From Furcasterigmium furcatum (Eukaryota; Ascomycota; Sordariomycetes; Glomerellales; Plectosphaerellaceae): a DNA stretch of 64,000 bases. The first letter of the stretch is position 1; each line of letters opens with the position of its first letter. The notes beneath the pieces were generated by a model, which had not been told where the DNA came from, made no database searches, and worked only from the letters and a program-made list of their open reading frames with translations. The DNA lies in contig BCIA01000001.1 of the NCBI GenBank assembly GCA_001599815.1, forward strand, positions 5,166,978-5,230,977, read 5' to 3'. The position numbers were made by a program, and so were the translations under genes. Below are positions 30,936-41,201 of this stretch, in pieces.

Positions 30936-31919
30936 TTACAGCCCCCTGAGAACCTCGGACTTGTGTCCCTCCATCTTCTTCCGTTCCCGAGCAATCCAAC
31001 CCATGAACATAGATACATCCCTGGCCACAAGCCCAGGAACTGCCTTGCTCTGCACCCACAGCGGGAGCACACCCTTCGCGTCCGAAGTCGTCGCCATGAC
31101 CCATTCGATCTCCTCCCCTCGTCCCTGGGAGTCATGTGTGGCATGGTGTGATTGAAGCCTTCGGATCCTCTCCACGCTTGTATAAGAACCGACGACAATT
31201 CCGTGCTCTTTCACCAACAGTCCAAAATCCGAGTGGTCAAGATCGTTGACGCTCACGGATACGACGACAAACTCATCGACACCCTCCAAAGCAGCACTCA
31301 GCATGAGTTCTCCAAAGACCCGATTCCTGAGCGTACCAGCTGGGGCGATCTTGTGCCTCAACTCCGAGAGGACCATCCGAATGTCCCTCCATCTGCCTCC
31401 GGCAACTTCGACCTCGAGGCCTTCACAATCCCAATGCGCGGCCTCCCTCGACGCAACCACAGCAGGCGTGAACGCATCTTCCGCTTCACGATGCTGCTCC
31501 TCAAAGCATCTGTAGAACTCGCCCCAGCTCGCGGTGCCCTGGGCGGAGGCGTCTCGATGGATGCTTCGGCGACATGCCCACGTCTCAGTGTTCAATTTCT
31601 TGGGTCGTGCGACCTGACTCTCGCCGATAATCTTCTCGAGGGCCGACGGATTAATGACACGCTCGAGAACATGCACAGGCGCATCAGAGTAGGGGTACGT
31701 CTTGGAGAGCCTTTCGGTCCAGCCCTGGGCCGTGGGGGATGAGCCGTCCTTGGGGGAAATGGAATCAACGAAAGGCACCGTCTCCTGAAGTAGCGCGGTG
31801 ACGAACGGGACGAGATTGGAATGACTGGCATTTAGGGGAGGGAGCTGAGCAATTGAGAGACCCCAGAGCCGAACCAGCGGCCCAAGGGATTGATGGGATG
31901 AGGAAGTCATATTCAACAA
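30936..31919 (-). CDS. DUF3074 / START-like domain protein
   Basis: Single exon of 327 codons; an ATG three codons in (MTSSSHQSLG) is an equally good start. Features of the fungal DUF3074 family are visible: the N-terminal GLSIAQLPPLN segment, the central WACRRSIHRD followed by GTASWGEFYRCFEEQH, and a C-terminal half with alternating strands (FVVVSVSVNDL, WVMATTSDAKGVLPLWVQ) and a final amphipathic helix. This fold belongs to the START/SRPBCC superfamily, which binds lipids or other hydrophobic ligands in a deep cavity. No signal peptide or membrane segment. The ligand is unknown. Confidence 0.82.
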   Translation of the reverse strand: MLNMTSSSHQSLGPLVRLWGLSIAQLPPLNASHSNLVPFVTALLQETVPFVDSISPKDGSSPTAQGWTERLSKTYPYSDAPVHVLERVINPSALEKIIGESQVARPKKLNTETWACRRSIHRDASAQGTASWGEFYRCFEEQHREAEDAFTPAVVASREAAHWDCEGLEVEVAGGRWRDIRMVLSELRHKIAPAGTLRNRVFGELMLSAALEGVDEFVVVSVSVNDLDHSDFGLLVKEHGIVVGSYTSVERIRRLQSHHATHDSQGRGEEIEWVMATTSDAKGVLPLWVQSKAVPGLVARDVSMFMGWIARERKKMEGHKSEVLRGL

Positions 31920-32365
31920 CTCTCGGTCTTGAGGCGCGACTCTCGATCGTGATCTTCGGTAGCTGTTTGTTTGCGACTATCCCGCTGGTTTGGGCCCAAA
32001 GAAGAGTAAGACCATCTCCCACCATCAGAAGGTGGTTGACGTCAACTGCCTACCTGGGTGTTGAGCAGCTCCGTGTTAGGGCCGTGATGGCTTCTCGACT
32101 CGCCCCTTTTTGGTGTAAGCGGGCGCAAGTCCCGACTCCCTGGACCCTGACGCCTCGGATCCCCGCAAATTCCATCGACCAGAGTCAGATGCGTCTACGA
32201 GCTACCGTTCTCCATCATGCCACTGCTTAATCCAATCTTCATCCAGCTTACTTCCAGGTAGGTGAGATCGATCGGCACCGTAGGAGCATTGTTCTTTCTT
32301 TGCAGATTTCCACCTCTACTCTTGATCGTACAGGCCGTGTCTTCCTACCGCCCTTTTTCTTATTT
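31920..32365. other. Intergenic gap
   Basis: Promoter side of the DUF3074 gene and 3' flank of the PTH11-like gene. TACCTGG and CCAGGTAGGTGAG motifs occur at 32050 and 32255. No gene is seen. Confidence 0.5.
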
Positions 32366-33832
32366 TTAGTTGTGAAGCCTCGACGTGGTGATTTCGAACT
32401 CCTCTGTGACCTGGATCCCTCCACCACCGCCGTTTCCTTTGCGCTGCACATCCATCGATGCTCCTTGTCGCTGGCTTCTTCGAAAGTCGGGGCCAAGGAT
32501 CTCCTCGTCGCTCTGGTTATCGCCAGTCACCCGCTCGCCCCCCATGGCGTATGACTTGGTGAACGGGCCGTTGAGGCCCAGCTTCCTGTCCGCGGTGGTG
32601 ATGGAGTCTGCTCCCGTCAGGGAATGATCGCTGCTGGCGGCCTGATCCTTGTTCTCCGTGTCCCTCTCGTCGCCCTCGCCCGGCATGGTGCTGCCGCCAA
32701 ATGTTCGGAGAGGGTATGAATGGCCACCGGACCGCTGTTGCTGGTAGTTCTTGCTGGCATCGCGGGATGTCCACTTGTCGAGGTATTGCTTGTACAGGGG
32801 ACGGCAGACGGGGATGCCGATACAGATCATGGTGACGGCAATCTCGGCTGCTGACCAGACGATCAGGCCGACGGTGTCCTCTGCAGCAGGGCATGGTCAG
32901 CTGTGCCCTGGATGCCTTCAACAGTCGGGAGGGGGGCAGATACTCACTCAGGTAGTTGTCACTCGCAAGGTTGGGCACTTCAAGTGTTCGCTTGATACCA
33001 CACGCACCGGCACTACACACTGTCGTCAGTACACAAGTCCTCTCCTCGGAGTTAGGCGATGGGGCGAGCACTTACATGACACCCATGCTCATACTACTCA
33101 GGATGACAATCTTCTCACGCTTGTTCATCTGCAGGCCCCAGATGAAGAACCAGGGGAAGATTGCGAAGAAGAAGTCGACAATCACGCAGAGAACTAGGCC
33201 CTGTCAGCATCCGACATCAACCATGCCTTCAGAATACCCAACTTACTGCAGAGAAGCATCGACACTGGTGTCGAGTCGATCTTGCACTGGCCCCCCTCGA
33301 TTCTCCGATCCCAGAGGTATGCCGGCGGCTGGCACTGGAGCCAGAAAACGAAGCATACGGAGATGGAGGCAGCCATTAAAGAGCCCATGGCGATCCAGAT
33401 GAGGACCTTGTGCCAGAGCTTGGCCACCAGGCGCAAGAGGAAGAGGCCGAGGGACCACTTCGCAACGGCCATACCGATGACTGCGAAGGTCTGGCCAATG
33501 GCCTCAAAGAGGACGGCCTTGATCATGTCTTCGATGTCCTCAATGTCGAACATGTTCTGCCCAAAGCCGTAGTGCGCCGACACGGTGGTAAAGATAGTGT
33601 ACATCAACAGGAACCACTGATAGACCACTCTCTGTCAGTGGCAGTCCCCATCAGGGTCAAGGTATTGGGAAGGGAAACTTACGAAAGCCAGAGAGAAGAC
33701 ATGGTCGTCGATACCATGGGACTTCACCAGAACGACACGGGTATAGAGCCGGAGGACAACGAAGACAAATGTCAAGACCGTCAACGCCCACATGACGGCG
33801 ACGGCCCACGGTCCATCACCCTGCATTCCCAT
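32366..33832 (-). CDS. PTH11-like seven-TM receptor (rhodopsin/SAT4 domain)
   Basis: Five exons, 33832-33683, 33631-33247, 33193-33076, 33012-32948 and 32880-32366, encode 410 residues, with all junctions in frame. The N-terminus lies directly before TM1 and there is no CFEM domain. Family features are the RLYTRVVLVKSHGIDDH motif after TM1, the FGQNMFDI loop, LQCQPPAYLWD after TM4, KIDSTPVS, and the very conserved WGLQMNKREKIVILSSMSMGV block, with GIKRT following. Seven hydrophobic segments can be counted. The C-terminal tail of about 140 residues is cytosolic, hydrophilic and Ser/Gly-rich. PTH11-type receptors sense surface or host cues in plant-pathogenic fungi. The ligand is unknown. It is adjacent to a P450 gene on the opposite strand, 2.5 kb away. 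Confidence 0.9.
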
Positions 33833-36381
33833 CTTGATAGCGTTGGACTGGCTGGGACGAGCGGGTTTCGGCTGTTGGTGATTCTAATAAATCTTCGCCG
33901 GGAGGGTTCAAGGCTCTGCATCCGCAACTGGGGGCCGGGCTCGATCAAGACCGAGGAGGCGGGACCAGCGCCTCTTTTGAAGGCCAGGGAAAACCACGAG
34001 TACCTTCTCGAAAGCTTCCCTGAGGAGGCTGCGACGAACGCCTGTGAAAGTTTGCTCGAAAATCGCCGATCAAAGGGAGAACTGACAGGAAGGATCATGG
34101 GAGCCTTGAAGCCGTCATCCTTGCCGTACGTATTACTTCGCAGCCGCCGTCCGGAAACGGGCTCCCCCCTGATCATCGTGTGTGAAGGCGAGCCAGGGGC
34201 GTGGGTTCTTCGAGCCGTCACCGGTCCACAAGCGATGTACAAGTACAGGCAAGACGAGCTAGCAAACCTGGATAGAGACTGGACCCATTTCGGCACTTGT
34301 TTTCTCGACCCATGGGCCCACGACGCCACGGGGGTCGCCGCCACAGAACGACAGTTCTCGAGGGGCGGTGGAGGGTGTTCCTTGTTCCCTACAGACTGGT
34401 ATTCGTCTGAGGCTTGGCCGGTTTGCGAAAAGATCGGCCCGTGTCGTATGTGTGAACGCAGCCCTCCCTGCTCAAAAGATTTGATACAGGCCGTTTCCTC
34501 TAGCGTGGGGAGGGAATATCTTGTACATAATTGCAGTGCAAAGCGTCCAGTACGCCGCACCGATGATATTGGCGCTGTTCCGAGTGCCCCCGTCTTTCCT
34601 TTGCTGTTCTGCGCCGCAGAGTGCCCGAGGATGTTGGTGGCCTGACCACCATGGAGGGCAGCGCTATGTAGAATGGCACTCTGCTAGCTGAGCGCAACTC
34701 ATGCGTATCTGAGTATTATGACTACTCCCATAATACTCTGCGGACGGCAGATATGTAAGTACTACAACTATGATTATGCATCCAACGTTGGTCGAGTGGT
34801 GGGGGCCTGTCGTTGAGGGTCTCGTCAGGGGCAAGGTGGGACGACGGCGGAGGGAACTTTTCCTGAAATTGCCAAAAGCGCATACCTAGCACGACCCGTT
34901 GGTTGTGTTCTGGGCAGGAAGTGTGCCATTCTTGGCGTCAAGAGGCGGCACATGCGGCCGTCGAGACACGAACGTTACATGTACTAGTATCGTCGAGTAT
35001 ATGTGGCTCAATATCATCCTTCGAAGGCACAAGTACCTAGATAGGTACTTACCTCGACAGCGTCATGGTTCTAGACCCCCGACGATGACACCGTCCCACG
35101 AGAACGACACAGCCGCCAAGTCTATCAACATGTGGGAGGGATGGAAACTTGTCTTGACGATCGTCGCCCCTTGTCCAGTAGGGTCGAGGTTCTGCAGCCA
35201 GTAGCCCGGGAAACATGTCTTGGTGGTGCCCGTCCCACGAACTAATATTGACACTAGGAACCCCCTCCCATCTCTTTTGACGTGCCAGGGTCGCATGGGT
35301 TCGCTTCTAATACCCTCGCTGGCATAGGCTCCTTTCTCTCGCGTCTGTTCGGCGGTTCTTAGTGCGCTGTCCCCCACAGCCACCCCCGGCCTGGCGCTTG
35401 AGCCGTGCGGTATCTGATGGGGCTGGTGGAACACACCGCGAGCTGTTAATGAGAAAATCTACCGGACCCTGATGCCCAAGGCTCCACTCTTCCGGGGCCG
35501 CGCCGTCGCTTCCCGTCAGCCAGGGTATCGGATATGTGCCCATCTTATAGCCTGCTCTCTACCAACCACAGGTCTAGGAACCCCCGGCCCGGGTCCGTAG
35601 CGGGCGGGGCCGCGGGTCTGGGGGCGACCGGGCTCGCGAGTCAAGAGCCCCTGCACTTCTCTCCTTGGAAGTACCTTGCGACGCGCATCCAGTTTCACTC
35701 CAAGGGCAGACGCAGGCAAGGCAGGCTTCAGATGTACACACAAATAAGTATCATGCGTGTACGAATGGAGAAGTGCTTCGACGCCACGCACTCGGAGAAA
35801 AGGAAGGGCCTCAGGGGCCATACCCTGTTGGCGTTGTATCCGCCATGCCGCAACCGTTTAATATCGCTCTCGGCATTGGTCGAGTCGCCTCGAGTCCCAC
35901 GCCGAGCCTCTCAGCCGTGTGACGACGAGAGGACGCCTGCACAAAAGTGTTTAATCCCGAAAAGCTGTGTGTTTCTCGGATGGATACTTACTTCCAGGCC
36001 CCTCCCGCGTGCTTCACCCTCCCTGATGGAGGCGTTCAGGCGAAAGGCGGACATCCCTGGACGAGCATGTTGGGTGGAATCCGCACCCCGTACCGTCCGC
36101 ACGATCTGCTTGTTATCGTACCGTTTCCAGCGCAAGCATGGCGCCAGGTTCGGCTAGCATGCGATATGAAGCTGCCAAATGGAGAACTTTTGTACTTACT
36201 CGCTGCGAACGCTCAGGGTCAGTGGGACCCCCGAATATCTGTTATATGGCTGGCATTGTCCACACACCTACCTTCCCGGAGAAGAAATGAATGCAGCCTA
36301 GAAACTGTTCAGACACTTTGAGTTGCAGCGCAGCCGACCTATCGTTTGGAGGCCCTCGTCTCGTTGTAGTATCTATCCAAC
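33833..36381. other. 2.5 kb gap between divergent receptor and P450 genes
   Basis: Open frames up to 411 codons cover part of this gap, but the longest (33410-34645, plus) is largely antisense to the receptor gene and has no domain. A frame at 35534-36157 also lacks recognisable content. GTACCTAGATAGGTACTTACC lies at about 35032-35053. The size is large for a simple divergent promoter, so an unrecognised small gene is possible. Confidence 0.4.
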
Positions 36382-38300
36382 ATGTCGTCCACCGTGGTGT
36401 CCAACCTGGACGCCCTCATCCAGCGCGTGACCGAGGCGGTCCAGGCCGCTGATCAGACGACCCTCGGCGTGGCCGTTGTTGCTGCACCCGTCCTGGGCGC
36501 TGCTGTTTGGTGGATTGCCTCCTATCTTGCCTCTCCTCTGAGAAAATACCCGGGCCCTGCGCTCGCTGGTAAGCTTCTGACCACCCTCCCCTCCCTCCCG
36601 GAGAATTATGAAGATGGTGTGTAAGTAGTAATAGGGTGCTGACATGCACGTCGGCGCGACCCAGGTTGGACGAACCTCTGGCGTCTCGGTGTCGTGAGGA
36701 CGGGCGACTACCACCTTCGCATCAAGGAACTTCATGAGAAGTATGGCCCGGTTGTGCGAATTGGGCCCAACACGCTCGACTTCGACTACCCTGAGCTGAT
36801 CAAGGTGCTTTACGGCACCGATGGCAAGTGGAGGAAGGTGAGAAGATACTCGTTCCCGGAACTCGTCAATAATACCAGCTTGCTGATCTCGTCGCATACA
36901 TGACAGACCGAGTTCTACCACAACAACAGCGCCATCATCAATGGCAAGATCACATATCATCTGTTCAGCACGACAGACCAGGCCGAGCACGCCCGGATGA
37001 AGCGCCCCATCGTCAAGCACTACTCACAGAGCAGCGTCATCGGCCTCGAGCCCCTGATGGACACTGTCATCAGCGACTTCTGCGACCACCTCGAGAAGCG
37101 ATTCATGGGCGAGTCGACTGTCGACTGCGATCTGGGTTCCTGGATCGGATACTGTTGGTTACGCCATTGATGGCCCCATGAAAATATCTCTCTGACTGAC
37201 GATCCCAGACTCCTGGGACATGAACGGCGTTGCGTCTTTCAGCGAGCGGTTCGGCTACATGGACAAGGGCAACGACTTCGACGGGACCATTGCCATTGCC
37301 GACAAGGCTCTTGACTAGTACGTCGAATCCTGACCCGAGGCCGTCTCTATTGCCCTGCTAACGCGAGATTTGACAGCTTCGCTGCCGTTGGCCAGATGCC
37401 CTTCCTCGATTTCCTCCTCGACAAGAACCCCATCATGCGTGTTGGCCCCCCTAACCTGGGCAACGTCACTCGCATCTCTCTGGAGCATCTCATCTCCCGC
37501 CTTCAGGGCAAGGACCAGACCTTCAACCCCAAGATCCCCGACTTCCTCCAGCGGTTCATCGAGTCCAAGGAGACGCACCCTGAGCTCGTCAACGATGGTG
37601 TCATCATGGGCTACCTCCTCGTCAACCTGCTTGCCGGCGCCGACACGACCGCCATCACGATTCGCGCCGTCTTCTACTTCCTGCTCAAGATGAACCCCGC
37701 CGCGTACAAGAAGCTCGAGGAGGAGATCCTCGCCGCCGACCTCGAAGATGTGGTCTCCTTCAGCTCCGCCAGGGCGCTGCCTTGTAAGTCACCACCCACT
37801 CCATCAAAGGCCCTATTCACCTAACATCCCTCGCAGACCTCGAGGCCTGCATCCGCGAGGGCATGCGCATGCACCCGGGCGTCTGTATGCTCCTCGAGCG
37901 CTACGTCCCCGAGACCGGGCTCACCCTGCCCGACGGCAGCTTCGTGCCGCCCGGCACGGCCGTCGGCATCAACCCCTACGTCGCTGGCCGCAACAAGAAG
38001 GTCTACGGCGCCGACGCGGACGAGTACAAGCCCGAGCGCTGGCTGCAGCGCGCCGACGAGAGCGACGACGAGTACAAGGAGCGCATGCGTGCCTTCAACG
38101 CCGGCGACCTGACCTTCGGCGGTGGCTCGCGCGTGTGCATCGGCCGCAACCTGGCGAACCTCGAGGTGTACAAGATCGTCGCGACGCTGGTGAAGAGGTA
38201 TGAGATTGAGATGATCGACTCCAAGTCCGACTGGAAGGTCACGGGGAGCTGGTTCCCGAGGCAGTCTGGGTTGATCTGCAAGCTGAACAAGCGGCAATGA
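36382..38300 (+). CDS. Cytochrome P450 monooxygenase, pisatin-demethylase-like
   Basis: Six exons, 36382-36568, 36665-36837, 36907-37153, 37209-37317, 37377-37783 and 37837-38300, encode 528 residues. There is one N-terminal membrane anchor (about 27-50, LGVAVVAAPVLGAAVWWIA) followed by the proline hinge KYPGPALAG. P450 motifs are the I-helix AGADTT, the K-helix EGMR (ExxR), PERW, and the heme loop FGGGSRVCIGR with the proximal cysteine. Overall sequence (KYGPVVRIGPN, YYSWDMNG, ARALPYLEACIREGMRMHPG) resembles the CYP57/pisatin demethylase group, whose members oxidise plant or fungal small molecules. The substrate is unknown. The third intron uses an unusual donor, GTTGGT, at 37154, supported by the YYSWD join. 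Acts at the endoplasmic reticulum with P450 reductase. Confidence 0.92.
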
Positions 38301-38622
38301 GCGTTTCCTGGGCATATTTCGAGTTCATTTGTACTATATAACCGCAGGTGACGTTTGGGACGATATGCGCATGTCTGTTCCATCTGTTTATAAAATGATC
38401 ACCTAATTCACCAATTGTTGCCTTGATTAGCCTTGGCCGGGGTAGAGCTTGATGAGTCCATGTCGTCGCCGGTTCGCGCCGACTTCTGTTTCTCTGATGC
38501 TGTTACGAACGCTCTGGCATGCAACATATCTGTGATGGCCCTCGTCTATGCGCCCGACCCGAGGTAAGCCTGGGTGTACTCAATCTCTTCTAAGTCTGGG
38601 ACTCTGACATCCCAGATGCCGT
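38301..38622. other. Short gap between convergent P450 and lyase genes
   Basis: Holds both 3' untranslated regions. No gene or repeat is seen. Confidence 0.6.
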
Positions 38623-40144
38623 CTAATTGGTAGCATTGTTCCAGTTGCCCAGGCCATCTCTGCCGAGAAGACCGCCGCCCCAGATGGTCTGCGTGTTGTT
38701 GTTCGGGAACTCGCCCCGTCCAGGGTAAGACCAGATGAGGTCGCCCCAACCAGGATGATCATGGGGATTCTTGGAGACACGTCCCTCGCCTCCAATCGCA
38801 TCCAGGCGCTTCTTCATCTCGGTGGTGTAAGGCAGCTCAAACCCGCGCTTGACAACATACTGGTAGTAGACGATCTGGAAAAAAGTGGTCAGCTGAGACT
38901 GTCGCTCTCTCTTTCTCGATGAAACGCCGGGACCACTCACATCCCAGCTCTTGGGCACATTCAGGTACCCAGCCTCCGATGCGCGGTGGATGTTGGAGGG
39001 CCCAGCCCAGGGACCGTTGACCAGCTGCGCCGTGCAGCGGTAGTACTTCCTGTCGTAGTCGACGTCGTGGCCCAGGTTATACTTGGCCGTGTACTCGGCG
39101 GCGCGGGCGATCAACTCGTCATCCTCCTCGTAGACGTCGGTGCCCTGCGACTGAATGGTGCGAGCAGCCTCGGCTGCCCATCCGATGGCGCCAATGGCGT
39201 GGTCCTGGTCGCGGCCAGTCTCGGCGCCCTGGCCGGTCTTGCGGTTGAAGTTGCCGTACAGTCCTGCACAGGGGTCCTCGAGGTAATGCCACATGGCGTA
39301 GTTCCACTAGAGGAGAAGAAGTCATGTCAGTCTGGTTCGTCTCTCGCGGCAGAGTTCAGAAGAGCTTGGTACTCACAGCGCTCACATCGTCCAGGAACAC
39401 GGCGTACGAGAGCAAGCCCTTGATGCTGACCATGCCATAGTTGGCCTGCCCGATGAACTTGCCACGGTCCTTGAACATCTGGATCTTGGCAGAGAAGCCG
39501 GACGAGCCCAGGGGGCGGGCGCCTTGCTCGACCCAACCGCCCTCCCAGCGCATGATTTCTGCAGCATTGACGAGGATGTCCAGTTGGAGACCGAGAAGTA
39601 GAGGCTCATCCCTGCCCCCGATCCCCGTGATCGTGGTGCCCCATGCGTCCAGGATGGTGGTGGAGCGATCCCAATGACCCTGATCACGGGTGATGTACCA
39701 CATGAGGGCGTTCTGGTACGCGGCCAGGGTGTCGTTGGTCAGGATGGTCTCGTTTGTGCCGCAGCCTCGGCAGACGATGGGCAGGGGGCCGGCCATCTTG
39801 TACTACACGGCAAGAAGGGGTTCATGTTAGCTATTGAGCGAGGCCAAGTGGTTTCGTGATGGATCTTCTCGATAGCTTACATTTGCCTGAGAAAAGGGGC
39901 TCTTGCTGAAGTTGGCAAAAGCTGAAGCGTATGGTTCCTCCTTGTTCTCGACCCCGAGCCTCATCCGCTCGAGATCGTCGTGGGTGTGCCATAGACCCGG
40001 ATGGACGAATTCTCCAAGGTGCGTCTTGGAGCCCTTGACCTTGGGAACAGGACCACCACAGCTCCCCTGAGCCATTGCCGGACCCGCGATCAGGGTGACG
40101 GCCACCATGGCCGATGCGACCTTCTTCAGGGCCGAGAACCACAT
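38623..40144 (-). CDS. Secreted alginate-lyase-family (polyuronate lyase) protein
   Basis: Exons 40144-39881, 39802-39377, 39306-38941 and 38874-38623 encode 435 residues. All introns are phase 0. A signal peptide (MWFSALKKVASAMVAVTLIAG, cut after AMA) leads into the mature protein. The family start HPGLWHTHDDLERMRLGVENKEEP is typical of Pfam alginate lyase (PF05426) proteins. Further conserved helical stretches include ALMWYITRD, AAEIMRWEGG, the NYGM motif, EDPCAGLYGN, and DHAIGAIGWAAEAA. The fold is an alpha/alpha barrel cutting uronate-containing polysaccharides by beta-elimination. In a land fungus the substrate may be a glucuronan or another acidic polymer rather than alginate; this cannot be told from sequence. 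Several N-glycosylation sites (NET, NDT, NNT, NAT) fit secretion. Confidence 0.87.
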
Positions 40145-41201
40145 GGTTACTGTTTGTCAAGGGGTTTGAGGGACCGAGGATGAGTTTTGACCAGGCAAGA
40201 ATGATGTCCGATTCGAACATTGAAGCTCTGGGCCGCGGGGGTGCTTTTCTAGATGGATCATTCTGCTGGAGGAAGTCAACAATTACGGCCATCCGGCACG
40301 CTTAACCCCGCGAATTGCCCCGGAAGTCTTGGACGGCATTGGCCTCAATTATCGTGAACGTGACATTCCATCTGTCTGTAATTAGTCGATGCGGGGTCCG
40401 GCCCCGCCTTCTCTTCACAGTGTTCTCCGCGTCCCGGCATGCGGGGTGGGTCTCCGTGTGATCGTCCGGAGTCCAGCAGGAAAGGGGCACCTTTCCCCAA
40501 CCGTAGTAGGACTTGGATGGGTCTCGCTTGTTCCTGAGGACTGGCCGGCGAAGACGTCGAAGTACCGGCCCGCCTCCGGACAGGGAACTGACTTTCTTCG
40601 GATTACCGCCACTTTGGGTTGCCAACCCCGACCTGGACTGACCCGATTGTCAGGTTATGGACATGATTGGAGTCGGGGTATCGGAGGGATCTCCATGACT
40701 GTCCTGGGCCGAGGTAGATCTTGGCTTCTATAACTGTCTTGGAATCGCGCATAGGGCAGAGCGGCCATCTTGACGAGGTAATAAATTGAATGACCCATTT
40801 CTTGTCCGGCCTGGGTAAGGAAGCTCGGTCGAGATGGGATCACTTGTCCGTACCATACGGGCATGGAGGCTGTCGCCCAAGGATTGAACTACATGGTATT
40901 GTTTTATGGAAAAAACGTCTCTATGATTGCTGGGGACTGACTTCTGTTAGTGCCTGTTTGCCCTTGGCCATTGGCTGTCGTGGAAATTCTAGGCTGAAGT
41001 CGGACGAGAGCACACGCGCGAGCCCCGCCAAAACGTCACAGCTCCCTCCCAGTGTCACTTCCCTCNCCCGNCCCCTCCACTCCTTTATCGGACCCCAGCA
41101 TTTTGGATTTTTCTACAACCCCGCCATCACCATCGTCAACCCCCACCTTCACAACATCCCACGGGTCACATCCTGAGGAAAAGGGACAAGAAACAGCAAT
41201 C
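40145..41201. other. Divergent promoter of lyase and ATIC genes; two ambiguous bases
   Basis: About 1 kb between divergent starts. Bases 41066 and 41071 are N, inside the C-rich leader of the ATIC gene. A near repeat of short C-rich motifs precedes the start. No further gene is seen. Confidence 0.55.

Noticed and set aside
33410..34645. 411-codon plus-strand frame overlapping the PTH11-like gene
   Set aside because: Its first part is antisense to well-supported receptor exons, and the rest has no recognisable domain.
36382..40144. Secondary-metabolite biosynthetic cluster
   Set aside because: Only one tailoring enzyme (P450) is present; there is no polyketide synthase, peptide synthetase or terpene synthase nearby.
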